Assembly: GCA_903928915.1 (NCBI GenBank)
Contig: CAIYSL010000139.1
Coordinates: forward strand, 23,114 to 87,113
Direction of reading: 5' to 3'
DNA from: an uncultured Syntrophobacterales bacterium
GTDB lineage: Bacteria > Desulfobacterota > Syntrophia > Syntrophales > UBA5619
Length of the DNA: 64,000 nucleotides
Part shown: positions 24,660-32,267 of the stretch, one piece after another
Layout: every line of letters begins with the position of its first letter
Numbering within the stretch: position 1 is the first letter of the stretch
Notes under the pieces: generated by a model
Seen by the model: only the letters and a program-made list of their open reading frames with translations
The model's database searches: none
What the model was told of the DNA's origin: nothing
Translations under genes and position numbers: made by a program

Positions 24660-25796
24660 TCATGCGAGGAAGTCCTCCAGCTCCGCCCGGCGCGCATGGG
24701 CGTCCGCTTCGCCGATCTCCATGATGTTCCGGATGTAGGCGGGGTCGAACATGATCATGCTGAGCCACTCGTAGCTCCCGGTCTTGGAAGTGCCGAGCCG
24801 GCGCGTGAGGAACCGGAAGGAGCGGGGCAGCCGCGGCTCGTACCGCCCCGCGATTTCGGCCAGGTCGACGGAGGGGCGCAGCGTGAAGGCCTTGACCAGC
24901 CTGACTGCGGAGGCCGCCTCCGGCGGCTGGCTCTCCAGCAGACGGTTCACCCGCTCCAGCCCCAGCAGGTCCTGATCGAGGAGGTCCACGAAAATCGCGT
25001 TCATCAGCACGTCGAGGATCCGGGCGACGGAGGGGTAGCCGCGGCTCACCACGTGGCCCGCCTCGGCCGGCGCGGGCTTGTGGCGCGTGGAGACGGCGAC
25101 GATGCATTTTGCGCCCAGGTGCAGCGACGGGGAGAGGGGGGCGTACTGGCGGATCCCGCCGTCACCATACCAGGAATCCCCGACCCGGACGGCGGGAAAG
25201 AACAGCGGCAGGGCCGTGGAGGCCATGACCTGTTCCACCGTGATCTCCGTCATCACGCTGTGCCGGTGGGGCCGCTCCCACATCTCGATGTTCTTCCCCT
25301 GCACCCAGGTGACGGCCTGGCCGGTGGTGTAGTTGGTGGCGGTGATGGCCAGGGCCTTGAGCCGCTGTTGCCGGATGTTCTCGCCGATCCCGGCGATCCC
25401 GCCCCCGGGGGAGCCGAACCCCCGCGTGAGCAGTCTCCGCAACGGCGCCGTGTCGACGATCGATTTCGGGGGCTCCGCGGCGGAGAGCCCGCCGGTGAGG
25501 AACTGGAACCCCCAGAGCAGCGCCCGCTGGGCCAGACTCCCGGCGTTCGCGTCGTACACCTGATCGATGCTGAGGTTGCGCCAGAATTCGCTGAGGCTGC
25601 CGATGGCCTCCGGAAAGGTGCCCGGGTGGCTGGCGATGAACGCGGCGTTGATCGCCCCGGCGGAGATCCCCGTCAGGATGGGGATGCGGATCCCGGGGCA
25701 GTGGTCGGCGAGGCAGCGCAGGAATCCCACCTGGTAGGCGGCATGGGCGCCGCCTCCGCTCAGGACCAGCGACACGTCGTTTACGACATCGATCAT
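24660..25796 (-). CDS. Patatin-like phospholipase
   Basis: 378 residues from ATG 25796 (a GTG nine bases further upstream is an alternative; neither has a strong ribosome site). The patatin features are complete: oxyanion loop SGGGAHAAYQVG (~13-24), nucleophile elbow GISAG with S45, and the catalytic Asp in YGDGGIRQYAPLSP. It should be a serine acyl hydrolase acting on membrane lipids. The C-terminal ~130 residues are less conserved and helical. No signal peptide. Confidence 0.88.
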   Translation of the reverse strand: MIDVVNDVSLVLSGGGAHAAYQVGFLRCLADHCPGIRIPILTGISAGAINAAFIASHPGTFPEAIGSLSEFWRNLSIDQVYDANAGSLAQRALLWGFQFLTGGLSAAEPPKSIVDTAPLRRLLTRGFGSPGGGIAGIGENIRQQRLKALAITATNYTTGQAVTWVQGKNIEMWERPHRHSVMTEITVEQVMASTALPLFFPAVRVGDSWYGDGGIRQYAPLSPSLHLGAKCIVAVSTRHKPAPAEAGHVVSRGYPSVARILDVLMNAIFVDLLDQDLLGLERVNRLLESQPPEAASAVRLVKAFTLRPSVDLAEIAGRYEPRLPRSFRFLTRRLGTSKTGSYEWLSMIMFDPAYIRNIMEIGEADAHARRAELEDFLA

Positions 25797-25830
25797 CGGT
25801 TGCACCCGCAGCGGGGTCCGGCGGCCCCGC

Positions 25831-26361
25831 TCAGTGGAGGTCCTTCCGGTGGTTCCCCGCGGCGAACTCCTGCGCGACGATCCCCTCGATCTCGGCGGGC
25901 TCGACCCTGCCGCAGGCGGTCAGCAGCCGCCGGTACCGGGCCTTGTCGAAGGATTGCCCCGTCGCCGCGGAGGTGTACAGCACGTGGAGCAGGATCATGA
26001 TGACGAAGTGGACCGCCTCGTGCCGCGAGAGCCCCTTTCCCTCCATCGCCTCGCAGAACAGCCCCGTTTCCACGGGGGCGTCGGCCGCCAGTTGATCCTC
26101 GACCATCTGGTGGGTGCTGATGTGCAGGAAAGGGTTGAACTGCGACCCCGCGTCGTATTCGCGGCCGTCCAGGATGGCGGTGTTCTCGAAATGGTCGCCG
26201 TACTCCTGATGGTCCATCAGGATCAGCGCCAGGTCGTTCTCCTTGTCCGACAGCTCGTTTCGTCTGCCGGCCTTGACCATCTCCCAGATCCGGTAAAGGT
26301 TCTGCCGGAAGTTCTTCCGCTGCAGCCGCCGGTGCGCCTCGGTGTCCTGCTCATCCGCCAT
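25831..26361 (-). CDS. DUF1841 family protein
   Basis: 176 residues from ATG 26361 with GGGGA upstream. FRQNLYRIWEMVKAGRRNELSDKENDLALILMDHQEY and NPFLHISTHQMVEDQLAADAPVETG are family signatures; DRxxAxHxVMxxLxxxLxxxA appears as SRHEAVHFVIMILLHVLYTSAA, with His residues that could bind a metal. Function of the family is unknown. It lies 34 bases upstream of the patatin gene on the same strand. Confidence 0.82.
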   Translation of the reverse strand: MADEQDTEAHRRLQRKNFRQNLYRIWEMVKAGRRNELSDKENDLALILMDHQEYGDHFENTAILDGREYDAGSQFNPFLHISTHQMVEDQLAADAPVETGLFCEAMEGKGLSRHEAVHFVIMILLHVLYTSAATGQSFDKARYRRLLTACGRVEPAEIEGIVAQEFAAGNHRKDLH

Positions 26362-26397
26362 CGGTCGTCCCCGCCGTACCGTCATGCCGTCCCCGCC

Positions 26398-26709
26398 CTA
26401 CGACCGGATCATCACCAGCATCATCTTGAACCGCTTGGGCGCCTTCAGGGCGTGGGGTTTCCCGCCGGGCATGATGATCATCTCCCCTGCCGTCAGAAGG
26501 TGCGGCTGGCCGGCGATGATGATCTCCGCCTCGCCGTCGAGGATGCAGACCAGGGCGTCGAAGGGGGCCGTATGCTCGCTCAGCCCCTGGTCCCGGTCGA
26601 AGGCGAACAGGGTAACCGTCCCGGTCGTTTTCTTGATGATCTCCTTGCTGACGATCGAACCGTCCTGATAGGCGACGAGATCCTTCATGCTGGCTGCCTT
26701 CTCGATCAT
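26398..26709 (-). CDS. Small cupin-domain protein
   Basis: 103 residues from ATG 26709 (GGAGGAGG upstream). A single cupin barrel: EHTAPFDALVCILDGEAEIIIAGQPHLLTAGEMIIMPGGKPHALKA, with motif 1 His/Asp residues (the usual second His is replaced by D) and motif 2 PGGKPHAL. Probably binds a metal or small ligand; function otherwise open. It is 36 bases upstream of the DUF1841 gene, so cupin-DUF1841-patatin may form one transcript. Confidence 0.82.
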   Translation of the reverse strand: MIEKAASMKDLVAYQDGSIVSKEIIKKTTGTVTLFAFDRDQGLSEHTAPFDALVCILDGEAEIIIAGQPHLLTAGEMIIMPGGKPHALKAPKRFKMMLVMIRS

Positions 26710-26899
26710 AGAGCCTCCTCCGGTACAGAAATCCATTCCCTGTGCCCGGAAAGAATAACCACAACTTTCGGCCTCTGTCCACTGGATTTATGCGGAGGCG
26801 GGGGCTCGGTTCAGGACGCCGGGGGGACCGGACGGGCGCCCGGGCCGGCGGCGCGTTCTGGTAGCTGGGCCCTACCAATATCCCCACTATCAACCAGCG

Positions 26900-26929
26900 T
26901 TGACCTGCGGACCGAAGGGTCAATACACT
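26900..26929 (+). promoter_or_regulatory. Sigma-70-type promoter for the YtxH-like gene
   Basis: TTGACC (26900-26905), 18-base spacer, TACACT (26924-26929), with the start codon 63 bases downstream of the -10. Confidence 0.55.
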
Positions 26930-26991
26930 GATGCAAAACAAAAGGGAATCATCGCCGTTGCACAAGGCGAGACGCGAAAGGAGAAAGGCAG

Positions 26992-27279
26992 ATGGCAGCG
27001 GATGACGTGGTCAAGGGACTGCTGATAGGCGGCCTGCTCGGCGCGGCCGCGGGGATGCTGTATGCCCCGAAAAGCGGAAAGGAGACGCGGGAGGACATCC
27101 GTCATTCCGCCGAGGAGCTGCTGGATAAGGCGAAGAGCCGGTACGAGGATGCGTACCGGACCCTGGAGAAGATGGCCGTTGAGGAGAAGGAGTCGTACCT
27201 GGGCAAGAAGGACCGGCTGAAAAAGGCCTTTGATGCGGGCGTGGAGGCGTTCCGCGCGGAACAGACCGCCGCCCGGTAA
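26992..27279 (+). CDS. YtxH-domain stress-type protein
   Basis: 95 residues. VVKGLLIGGLLGAAAGMLYAPKSGKETREDIRHSAEELLDKAKSR is the YtxH pattern: a short glycine-rich hydrophobic segment, the APKSGKETR box and then charged helix. Related proteins are general-stress or envelope-associated. GAAAGGAG ribosome site. It begins a plus-strand run of small genes. Confidence 0.85.
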   Translation: MAADDVVKGLLIGGLLGAAAGMLYAPKSGKETREDIRHSAEELLDKAKSRYEDAYRTLEKMAVEEKESYLGKKDRLKKAFDAGVEAFRAEQTAAR

Positions 27280-27360
27280 GCAGCCGGAAGAAAGGTCCGC
27301 CCGGGGGCCGGGCGATGGGGCAGAGGCAAAGAAGGCCCCGCGCGGGGCAGAAGGTTCGCC

Positions 27361-27576
27361 ATGGCGGTATCGGGAAAGTACGGAAAAGTGGACATCCCCA
27401 GGATTGCCGCGGAAGAGCCCGTGTTCATCCTGCGGGCCCAGGACGCCCTGGCGGCGACGGTGATTCGGATGTACCAGCTGCTGGCGGAATCCCACGGGAG
27501 ACCGCTGGCCGGTGAATTGGACAGGCAGATAGAAGCCTTCAAGAAGTGGAAGGGAAACCGGAAGCTGCCGGACTGA
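27361..27576 (+). CDS. Conserved-looking small protein of unknown function
   Basis: 71 residues, ATG 27361. Two helical segments (AQDALAATVIRMYQLLAESHG and LAGELDRQIEAFKKWKG) with no recognised domain, signal or metal motif. Its position between the YtxH gene and the broken phosphoribosyltransferase, and its regular codon use, favour a real gene. Confidence 0.55.
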   Translation: MAVSGKYGKVDIPRIAAEEPVFILRAQDALAATVIRMYQLLAESHGRPLAGELDRQIEAFKKWKGNRKLPD

Positions 27577-27593
27577 AAGGATCGGCGGTCACC

Positions 27594-28086
27594 ATGGCCG
27601 GAGGCAGGATGAACGGTTCGGAACCTCCCTATCGAGATCGGACCGATGCCGGCAGGGTCCTGGCCGGGTACGTGAACCACTACGATCCCGCCGCGGCAAT
27701 CGTGCTGGCCATCCCGCGCGGCGGCATACCGGACATATCTGAGACCCTCCTCCGTTGAGGGGAAAGCGGCCATCATCATAGACGACGGACTGGCTTCCGG
27801 ATATACGATGATGGCCGCATCTAAATCAATACGTCAGCGGGGCGCGGCAACGGTCGCGGCGGCGGCGCCGGTCGCCTCCTCGACCGCGCGGGAACTGCTC
27901 GCCGCGGTCGTCGATGAGGTGGTGAGCCCCGTTATTTCCCATCGCACCCCCTTTGCCGTAGCCGGATTCTACCGGGAGTGGCACGACCTGACGGACGAAG
28001 AGGTGTCCGTCGAACTGAAGGGATTTGCGGAATATGGCAAGAGGCAACGACGCGGCCCGGGAGGCCCTGTTCTGGGAGAAACTTGA
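27594..28086 (+). pseudogene. Phosphoribosyltransferase remnant with internal deletion and frameshift
   Basis: The N-terminal part (RDRTDAGRVLAGYVNHYDPAAAIVLAIPRGGIPD) matches PRTase-family proteins that begin FxDRxdAGrxLA..vlaLPRGGvPv. It runs into TGA at about 27757. A second frame starting near 27750 encodes VEGKAAIIIDDGLASGYTMMAASKSIRQRGA, the PRPP-binding DDGxATGxTM loop, followed by the normal C-terminal half ending at 28086. About 80 residues that should lie between the halves, including the substrate region after the PRGG loop, are missing. The gene is dead by deletion plus frame change. Its 3' end overlaps the amrS start. Confidence 0.75.
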
Positions 28087-29062
28087 GGGGAATCGGGGAC
28101 AGTGCCACCTGTGCGCCCATGAATGCAGGATCCCCGCAGGAAACTTTGGCATCTGCGGCGTCCGGCAGAACGTCGCCGGGGTCCTCCGGACGCTGGTATA
28201 CGGTCGGCTGATCGCCGCCAATGTCGATCCCATCGAGAAAAAGCCGCTGTACCATTTCCTGCCCGGTTCCACCTCCTATTCCGTGGCCACGGTCGGCTGC
28301 AATTTCAAGTGCGGCTTCTGCCAGAATTGGCAGATCTCCCAGGCTTCGCCGCGAGACGGCGCCAACCCGCCGGACCGCCAGGTGGCGCCCGGCGAGATCG
28401 TGGCCGCGGCCCAACGGCACGGCTGCCGGAGCATTTCCTATACCTACACCGAGCCCACCATCTATTTCGAGTACGCCTACGACACGGCCCGGCTGGCCAG
28501 GGAGGCGGGACTCGCCAACGTGTTCGTGACCAACGGCTACATGACCCGGCAGGCCCTCGATACGATCAAACCCTACCTCGCCGCCGCCAATGTGGACCTG
28601 AAGAGCTTCCGCGACGAGTCCTACCGGACCACCTGCAAGGCCCGTCTGCAGCCCGTGCTGGACACCATCGCCGCCATGAAAGAGCTCGGCGTCTGGCTGG
28701 AGGTGACCACCCTGGTCATCCCGGGCGAGAACGACTCCGACGAGGAGCTGGGAGAGATCGCCGCGTTTTTGGCCCGGATCGACGGCGACATCCCCTGGCA
28801 TGTCAGTCAATTCCATCCCGATTACCAGTTCGACCACCGCGGTCCCACCCCCGTGGAGACGCTGAAGCGCGCCCGGGACATCGGCCGCAGGGCAGGGCTC
28901 AGGTACGTGTACCTGGGGAACGTCCGGGAGGGAACCGACACCTTCTGCCCCCGGTGCCGCGAGCCGCTCGTCGAACGAACGTATATGCGGCTGGGCAGGG
29001 TCAACCTCAACGGCGGCAAGTGTCCCACCTGCGGCGCCTCGATCGGCGGCGTCTGGTCGTGA
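28034..29062 (+). CDS. amrS: AmmeMemoRadiSam system radical SAM enzyme
   Basis: 342 residues from ATG 28034; a TTG nine bases upstream is possible. GCNFKCGFCQNW carries the radical-SAM cysteines C89, C93, C96. Upstream CHLCAHECRIPAGNFGICGVR and YGRLIAANVDPIEKKPLYHFLPGS are AmrS hallmarks, as are YTYTEPTIYFEYAYDTA and NVDLKSFRDESY. It ends in a zinc-ribbon-like CPRC..CPTC pair. The substrate of AmrS enzymes is not settled. Partner genes amrA/amrB are not in the window. The start lies inside the 3' end of the PRTase remnant. Confidence 0.9.
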   Translation: MARGNDAAREALFWEKLEGNRGQCHLCAHECRIPAGNFGICGVRQNVAGVLRTLVYGRLIAANVDPIEKKPLYHFLPGSTSYSVATVGCNFKCGFCQNWQISQASPRDGANPPDRQVAPGEIVAAAQRHGCRSISYTYTEPTIYFEYAYDTARLAREAGLANVFVTNGYMTRQALDTIKPYLAAANVDLKSFRDESYRTTCKARLQPVLDTIAAMKELGVWLEVTTLVIPGENDSDEELGEIAAFLARIDGDIPWHVSQFHPDYQFDHRGPTPVETLKRARDIGRRAGLRYVYLGNVREGTDTFCPRCREPLVERTYMRLGRVNLNGGKCPTCGASIGGVWS

Positions 29063-29205
29063 GGGGTCCCCTGGTGCACGCCCCATCACCCCGCACCCCC
29101 CTGAAAAATCATAGTGAAGGTTGCCCGCGCTTCTGCTAACATCGCAGCCGTAGCCCCTTGCCCGGTCCGGCATGCGCCGGGGCGCCGGTGAGGAAAGGAG
29201 ATGCG

Positions 29206-30066
29206 ATGCAGTTAGTTCTCGGCCTGTTACTGGCCGCCGTGTCGATCGCGGGTCCCGCCGCGGCGCAGGAGGTCCGGTTTCCCCGCCTCGACGGCTGGCG
29301 GCTGACAGCGGAGGTCCAGCGGTTCCTCCCCAAGACCCTGTACGAGTACATCAACGGCGCGGCCGACCTCTACCTGGCCTGCGATTTCGAAGAGCTGTGG
29401 GTGGCGGAGTACGCAAGCGACCGGAAGGGCTCGGTGGTCGTGGAGGTGTACCGCCACCGGACCCCCCGGGACGCCTTCGGGATCTACAGCCAGGAACGGC
29501 CGGCCGAAGCGCCTCCGGTTCCGGTGGGCAGCCAGGGGTACGCCGACACGAATCTCCTCAACTTCGTGGCCGGCCCCTATTACGTCAAGATCAGCAGCTC
29601 CGGAACCGGGGCCGCGGACCGGGAGGTGCTGATGCGCTTCGGCTCGGCCACGGCCTCCGGCCTGGGGACGGACGGGGGGCTGCCCCCGGAGCTGCAGCTC
29701 TTCCCCGCGGAGGGGAAGCGGGCAAACTCGGAGAAGTACCTTACCAGGAATTTCCTCGGGTACCCCTTTTTCAACGCCGTGTTCACCGCCGAGTACGAAC
29801 GCGCCGGCAGAAGGTTTCGGCTGTTCATCCTGGCGGCCAGGGACGCGGCGGAGTGCCGGGAGCTCCTGGGCCGGTACCTGAGGCAGACGAAAGCCCCGGA
29901 GCAGGATCCGAAGGAGGGCCGCCTGCGGGTCAGGGACCCGCACCACGGGGCCGTTGAATTGTCCTGGCAGGGGCGGTATATCTGGGGCAGCGTCGATCTG
30001 GCGGACCCCGACCTGTCTGCGGGATACCTGGCGCGTATCGAAGCGCTGATGAAGGAAGTGAGATAA
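29206..30066 (+). CDS. Exported DUF6599-like protein
   Basis: 286 residues from ATG 29206 (AGGAAAGGAG five bases upstream). Signal peptide MQLVLGLLLAAVSIAGPAAAQ, then FPRLDGWRLTAEVQRFLPKTLYEYINGAADLYLACDFEELWVAEY, which is the start signature of the DUF6599 family, followed by DAFGIYSQERP and GPYYVKISS. The beta-rich body has no catalytic motif I recognise. It heads a co-directional group with a Tat aldo/keto reductase, DUF362 protein and polyferredoxin, so it may be a periplasmic partner of that redox system. Confidence 0.75.
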   Translation: MQLVLGLLLAAVSIAGPAAAQEVRFPRLDGWRLTAEVQRFLPKTLYEYINGAADLYLACDFEELWVAEYASDRKGSVVVEVYRHRTPRDAFGIYSQERPAEAPPVPVGSQGYADTNLLNFVAGPYYVKISSSGTGAADREVLMRFGSATASGLGTDGGLPPELQLFPAEGKRANSEKYLTRNFLGYPFFNAVFTAEYERAGRRFRLFILAARDAAECRELLGRYLRQTKAPEQDPKEGRLRVRDPHHGAVELSWQGRYIWGSVDLADPDLSAGYLARIEALMKEVR

Positions 30067-30153
30067 GCTCAGCGGAGCGGCTCGGGCGGCGGTGAGGCGA
30101 AAAGTGAGGGAGACCGCGGACGGTGCACCGATCGCGGAGGAGAGGGAGGGACC

Positions 30154-31359
30154 ATGGCAAAAGGGAAGATCGGCAGACGGCAGTTCATGAAGACGACGCT
30201 GGCGGGGTTCGGTGGGTTTTCCGTGCTCGCCGCTCTGGAGAACAAACCCGCGGAGACGCGGGGCGATGCCGGGACCAGGGCCAGAAAACCGGTCACGCGG
30301 GTGCTGGGCGGAACGGGGCTCACGCTCCCGGTGGTCAACATGGGGGTGATGAACTCGGACAACCCCAGCCTGATCCGGGCCGCCCTGGACGCGGGCATGG
30401 TGCTTCTGGACACGGCCCATGCCTACATGCAGGGGCGAAACGAAGAGGTGATCGGGAGTGTGGTCAAGGGGCGGCCGCGGGACTCCTTCCTGATCGGCAG
30501 CAAGGTGGGGCTCCCCCAGGACCGCACCACCGGCCGGTACCTCGAGGGGGCCACGGAGGCGGAGTTCCTGAAGAAGCTCGACCTCAGCCTCAAGAGGCTG
30601 GGGCTCGAGCATGTGGACATCCTGTACCACCATAACGTGTCGAGACGGGAATCTGCCTTTTACGAGCCGGTGCTCAACGCCATGGCCAAGGCGAAGAAGG
30701 CGGGGAAGTTCCGGTATGCCGGGATCACCACCCATTCCAACGAGCCGGAGGTGATCCGGGCGGCGGTGGACACGAAATTCTACGAGGTCATCCTCACCTC
30801 CTACAACTACCAGCAGCGCCACGTGGCCGAGGTGAAGGAGGCGATCGGCCGCGCGGCCCGGGCGGGAATCGGGATCGTGGGGATGAAGGCGATCCGGGGC
30901 GGGTTCCGCCAGAGTCCGTCGGTGCCGAGCGCCTCCGCTGCCCTGAAGTGGGTCCTCCAGGACGAGAACGTCCACACGATCGTCCCCGGGTTCACCACCT
31001 TCGACCAACTGGAGACGGACCTGGCCGTGATGGAGGAGCCCCGCCTGACCGATGCCGAGCGGCGCGAGCTGGCAGCGGCGTCGCTGCTGCCGGGGCTCAC
31101 CTGCCAGGGGTGCCGCACGTGCCTCGGGCAGTGCGTCGCCGGGCTTCCCATCCCCGACCTGATGCGGGCCGCGATGTACGTCTACGACTACCGGCACCTC
31201 GGCATGGCCCGGGAGCTCGTCGTCTCTCTGGGGCTGTCGCCGCGCCCCTGCGGGGAGTGTTCTGTCTGCCCGGTTCGCTGCCCCCAGGGGTTCGCCGTCC
31301 GGGAGCGGGTTGAGGACATCGTCCGCATCCGGCAGGTCCCGGAGGAGTTCCTGGTATGA
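30154..31359 (+). CDS. Tat-exported aldo/keto reductase with C-terminal 4Fe-4S motif
   Basis: 401 residues. GRRQFMKTTLAGFGGFS is a twin-arginine signal. An aldo/keto-reductase barrel follows: DTAHAYMQGRNEEVIG (catalytic D and Y), LIGSKVG (K), ILYHHNVS (H region), YAGITTHSN. The C-terminus carries CQGCRTCLGQC and CGECSVCPVRC, two ferredoxin-like cysteine groups as in Fe-S AKRs. Export across the membrane means NADPH is not available, so the cofactor or electron donor must be different. Its stop overlaps the start of the DUF362 gene. Confidence 0.85.
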   Translation: MAKGKIGRRQFMKTTLAGFGGFSVLAALENKPAETRGDAGTRARKPVTRVLGGTGLTLPVVNMGVMNSDNPSLIRAALDAGMVLLDTAHAYMQGRNEEVIGSVVKGRPRDSFLIGSKVGLPQDRTTGRYLEGATEAEFLKKLDLSLKRLGLEHVDILYHHNVSRRESAFYEPVLNAMAKAKKAGKFRYAGITTHSNEPEVIRAAVDTKFYEVILTSYNYQQRHVAEVKEAIGRAARAGIGIVGMKAIRGGFRQSPSVPSASAALKWVLQDENVHTIVPGFTTFDQLETDLAVMEEPRLTDAERRELAAASLLPGLTCQGCRTCLGQCVAGLPIPDLMRAAMYVYDYRHLGMARELVVSLGLSPRPCGECSVCPVRCPQGFAVRERVEDIVRIRQVPEEFLV

Positions 31360-32267
31360 GCATATCGCGACGGCAATTCCTGAAGGCAACCGCGGCCGGG
31401 GTGGCGATCGGCCTGGCGGGCCCGCCCGGCTTCGCGGGCGCGGCAGAGGAGGTGGACCTGGCGGTGATCTCGGGCGAGCCGGCAGCGGCCACGGCCAAGG
31501 CCCTGGAGACCTTGGGGGGGATCTCCCGGTTCGTGAAGAAGGGGCAGCGCGTCCTGATCAAGCCCAACATGTCCTTTGCCAAGGGGCCGGACATTGCCGC
31601 CACCACGCACCCGCTGGTCGTCGCCGCGGTGGCGCGGGCCTGCAGCGAGGCCGGGGCAGGGGAGGTCCTGGTTCTGGACCACACGCTCCAGCGGGCCGAA
31701 CTCTGCCTCGAACGGACCGGGATCCGCGAGGCCTGCCGGGGCATCCCGGGGGTCCACTGCCTGGCCGTCCAGGACCGGAAGTTCTTCAGGGAGGTCAAGG
31801 TCCCGCGGGGCAAGGTGCTGGAGCGGGTGGAGGTGGTCCGGGACCTCCTCGACGACTGCGTCCTGATCAGCGTCCCCGTGGCCAAGTCCCACTCCACCAC
31901 CGGGGTGAGCCTCGGGCTGAAGGGGTTGATGGGGCTGATCTGGGACCGGGAGAGTTTCCACTCCCAGTTCAACATCAACGAGGGGATCGCGGATTTGGCC
32001 ACGGTGGTCCGCCCCCGGCTGACCGTCCTGGACGCCACCCGGGCCCTCACGACGGGCGGTCCGGGGGGGCCGGGCGAGGTCAAGCGGCCGAACCTCGTCG
32101 TGGCCGGGACAGACCCGGTGGCCGTGGACTCCTTCGGCGTGGGGATTGTCCCCTGGTACGGCCAGAGCTTCCGGGGCCGCCAGGTGGAGCACCTCCTGGC
32201 CGCCCACCAGCGCGGCCTGGGGCAGATCGACGTGGACAAGCTCCGAATCCGCAGGGCGAGCGTATGA
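31356..32267 (+). CDS. Tat-exported DUF362 domain protein
   Basis: 303 residues; SRRQFLKATAAGVAIGLAGPPGFAGAA is a Tat signal. DUF362 hallmarks include VLIKPNMSFAK, VLDHTLQRAE, and LISVPVAKSHSTTGVSLGLKGLMGL. It has no ferredoxin cluster of its own. Its ATG overlaps the AKR stop (ATGA) and its stop overlaps the start of the polyferredoxin gene, so the three are tightly coupled. DUF362 proteins are of unknown function and often accompany Fe-S electron-transfer proteins. Confidence 0.87.
   Translation: MSISRRQFLKATAAGVAIGLAGPPGFAGAAEEVDLAVISGEPAAATAKALETLGGISRFVKKGQRVLIKPNMSFAKGPDIAATTHPLVVAAVARACSEAGAGEVLVLDHTLQRAELCLERTGIREACRGIPGVHCLAVQDRKFFREVKVPRGKVLERVEVVRDLLDDCVLISVPVAKSHSTTGVSLGLKGLMGLIWDRESFHSQFNINEGIADLATVVRPRLTVLDATRALTTGGPGGPGEVKRPNLVVAGTDPVAVDSFGVGIVPWYGQSFRGRQVEHLLAAHQRGLGQIDVDKLRIRRASV

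Noticed and set aside
27755..27760. TGA in the phosphoribosyltransferase remnant as a Sec codon
   Set aside because: The frames of the two halves differ and ~80 residues are missing, so it is a deletion product.
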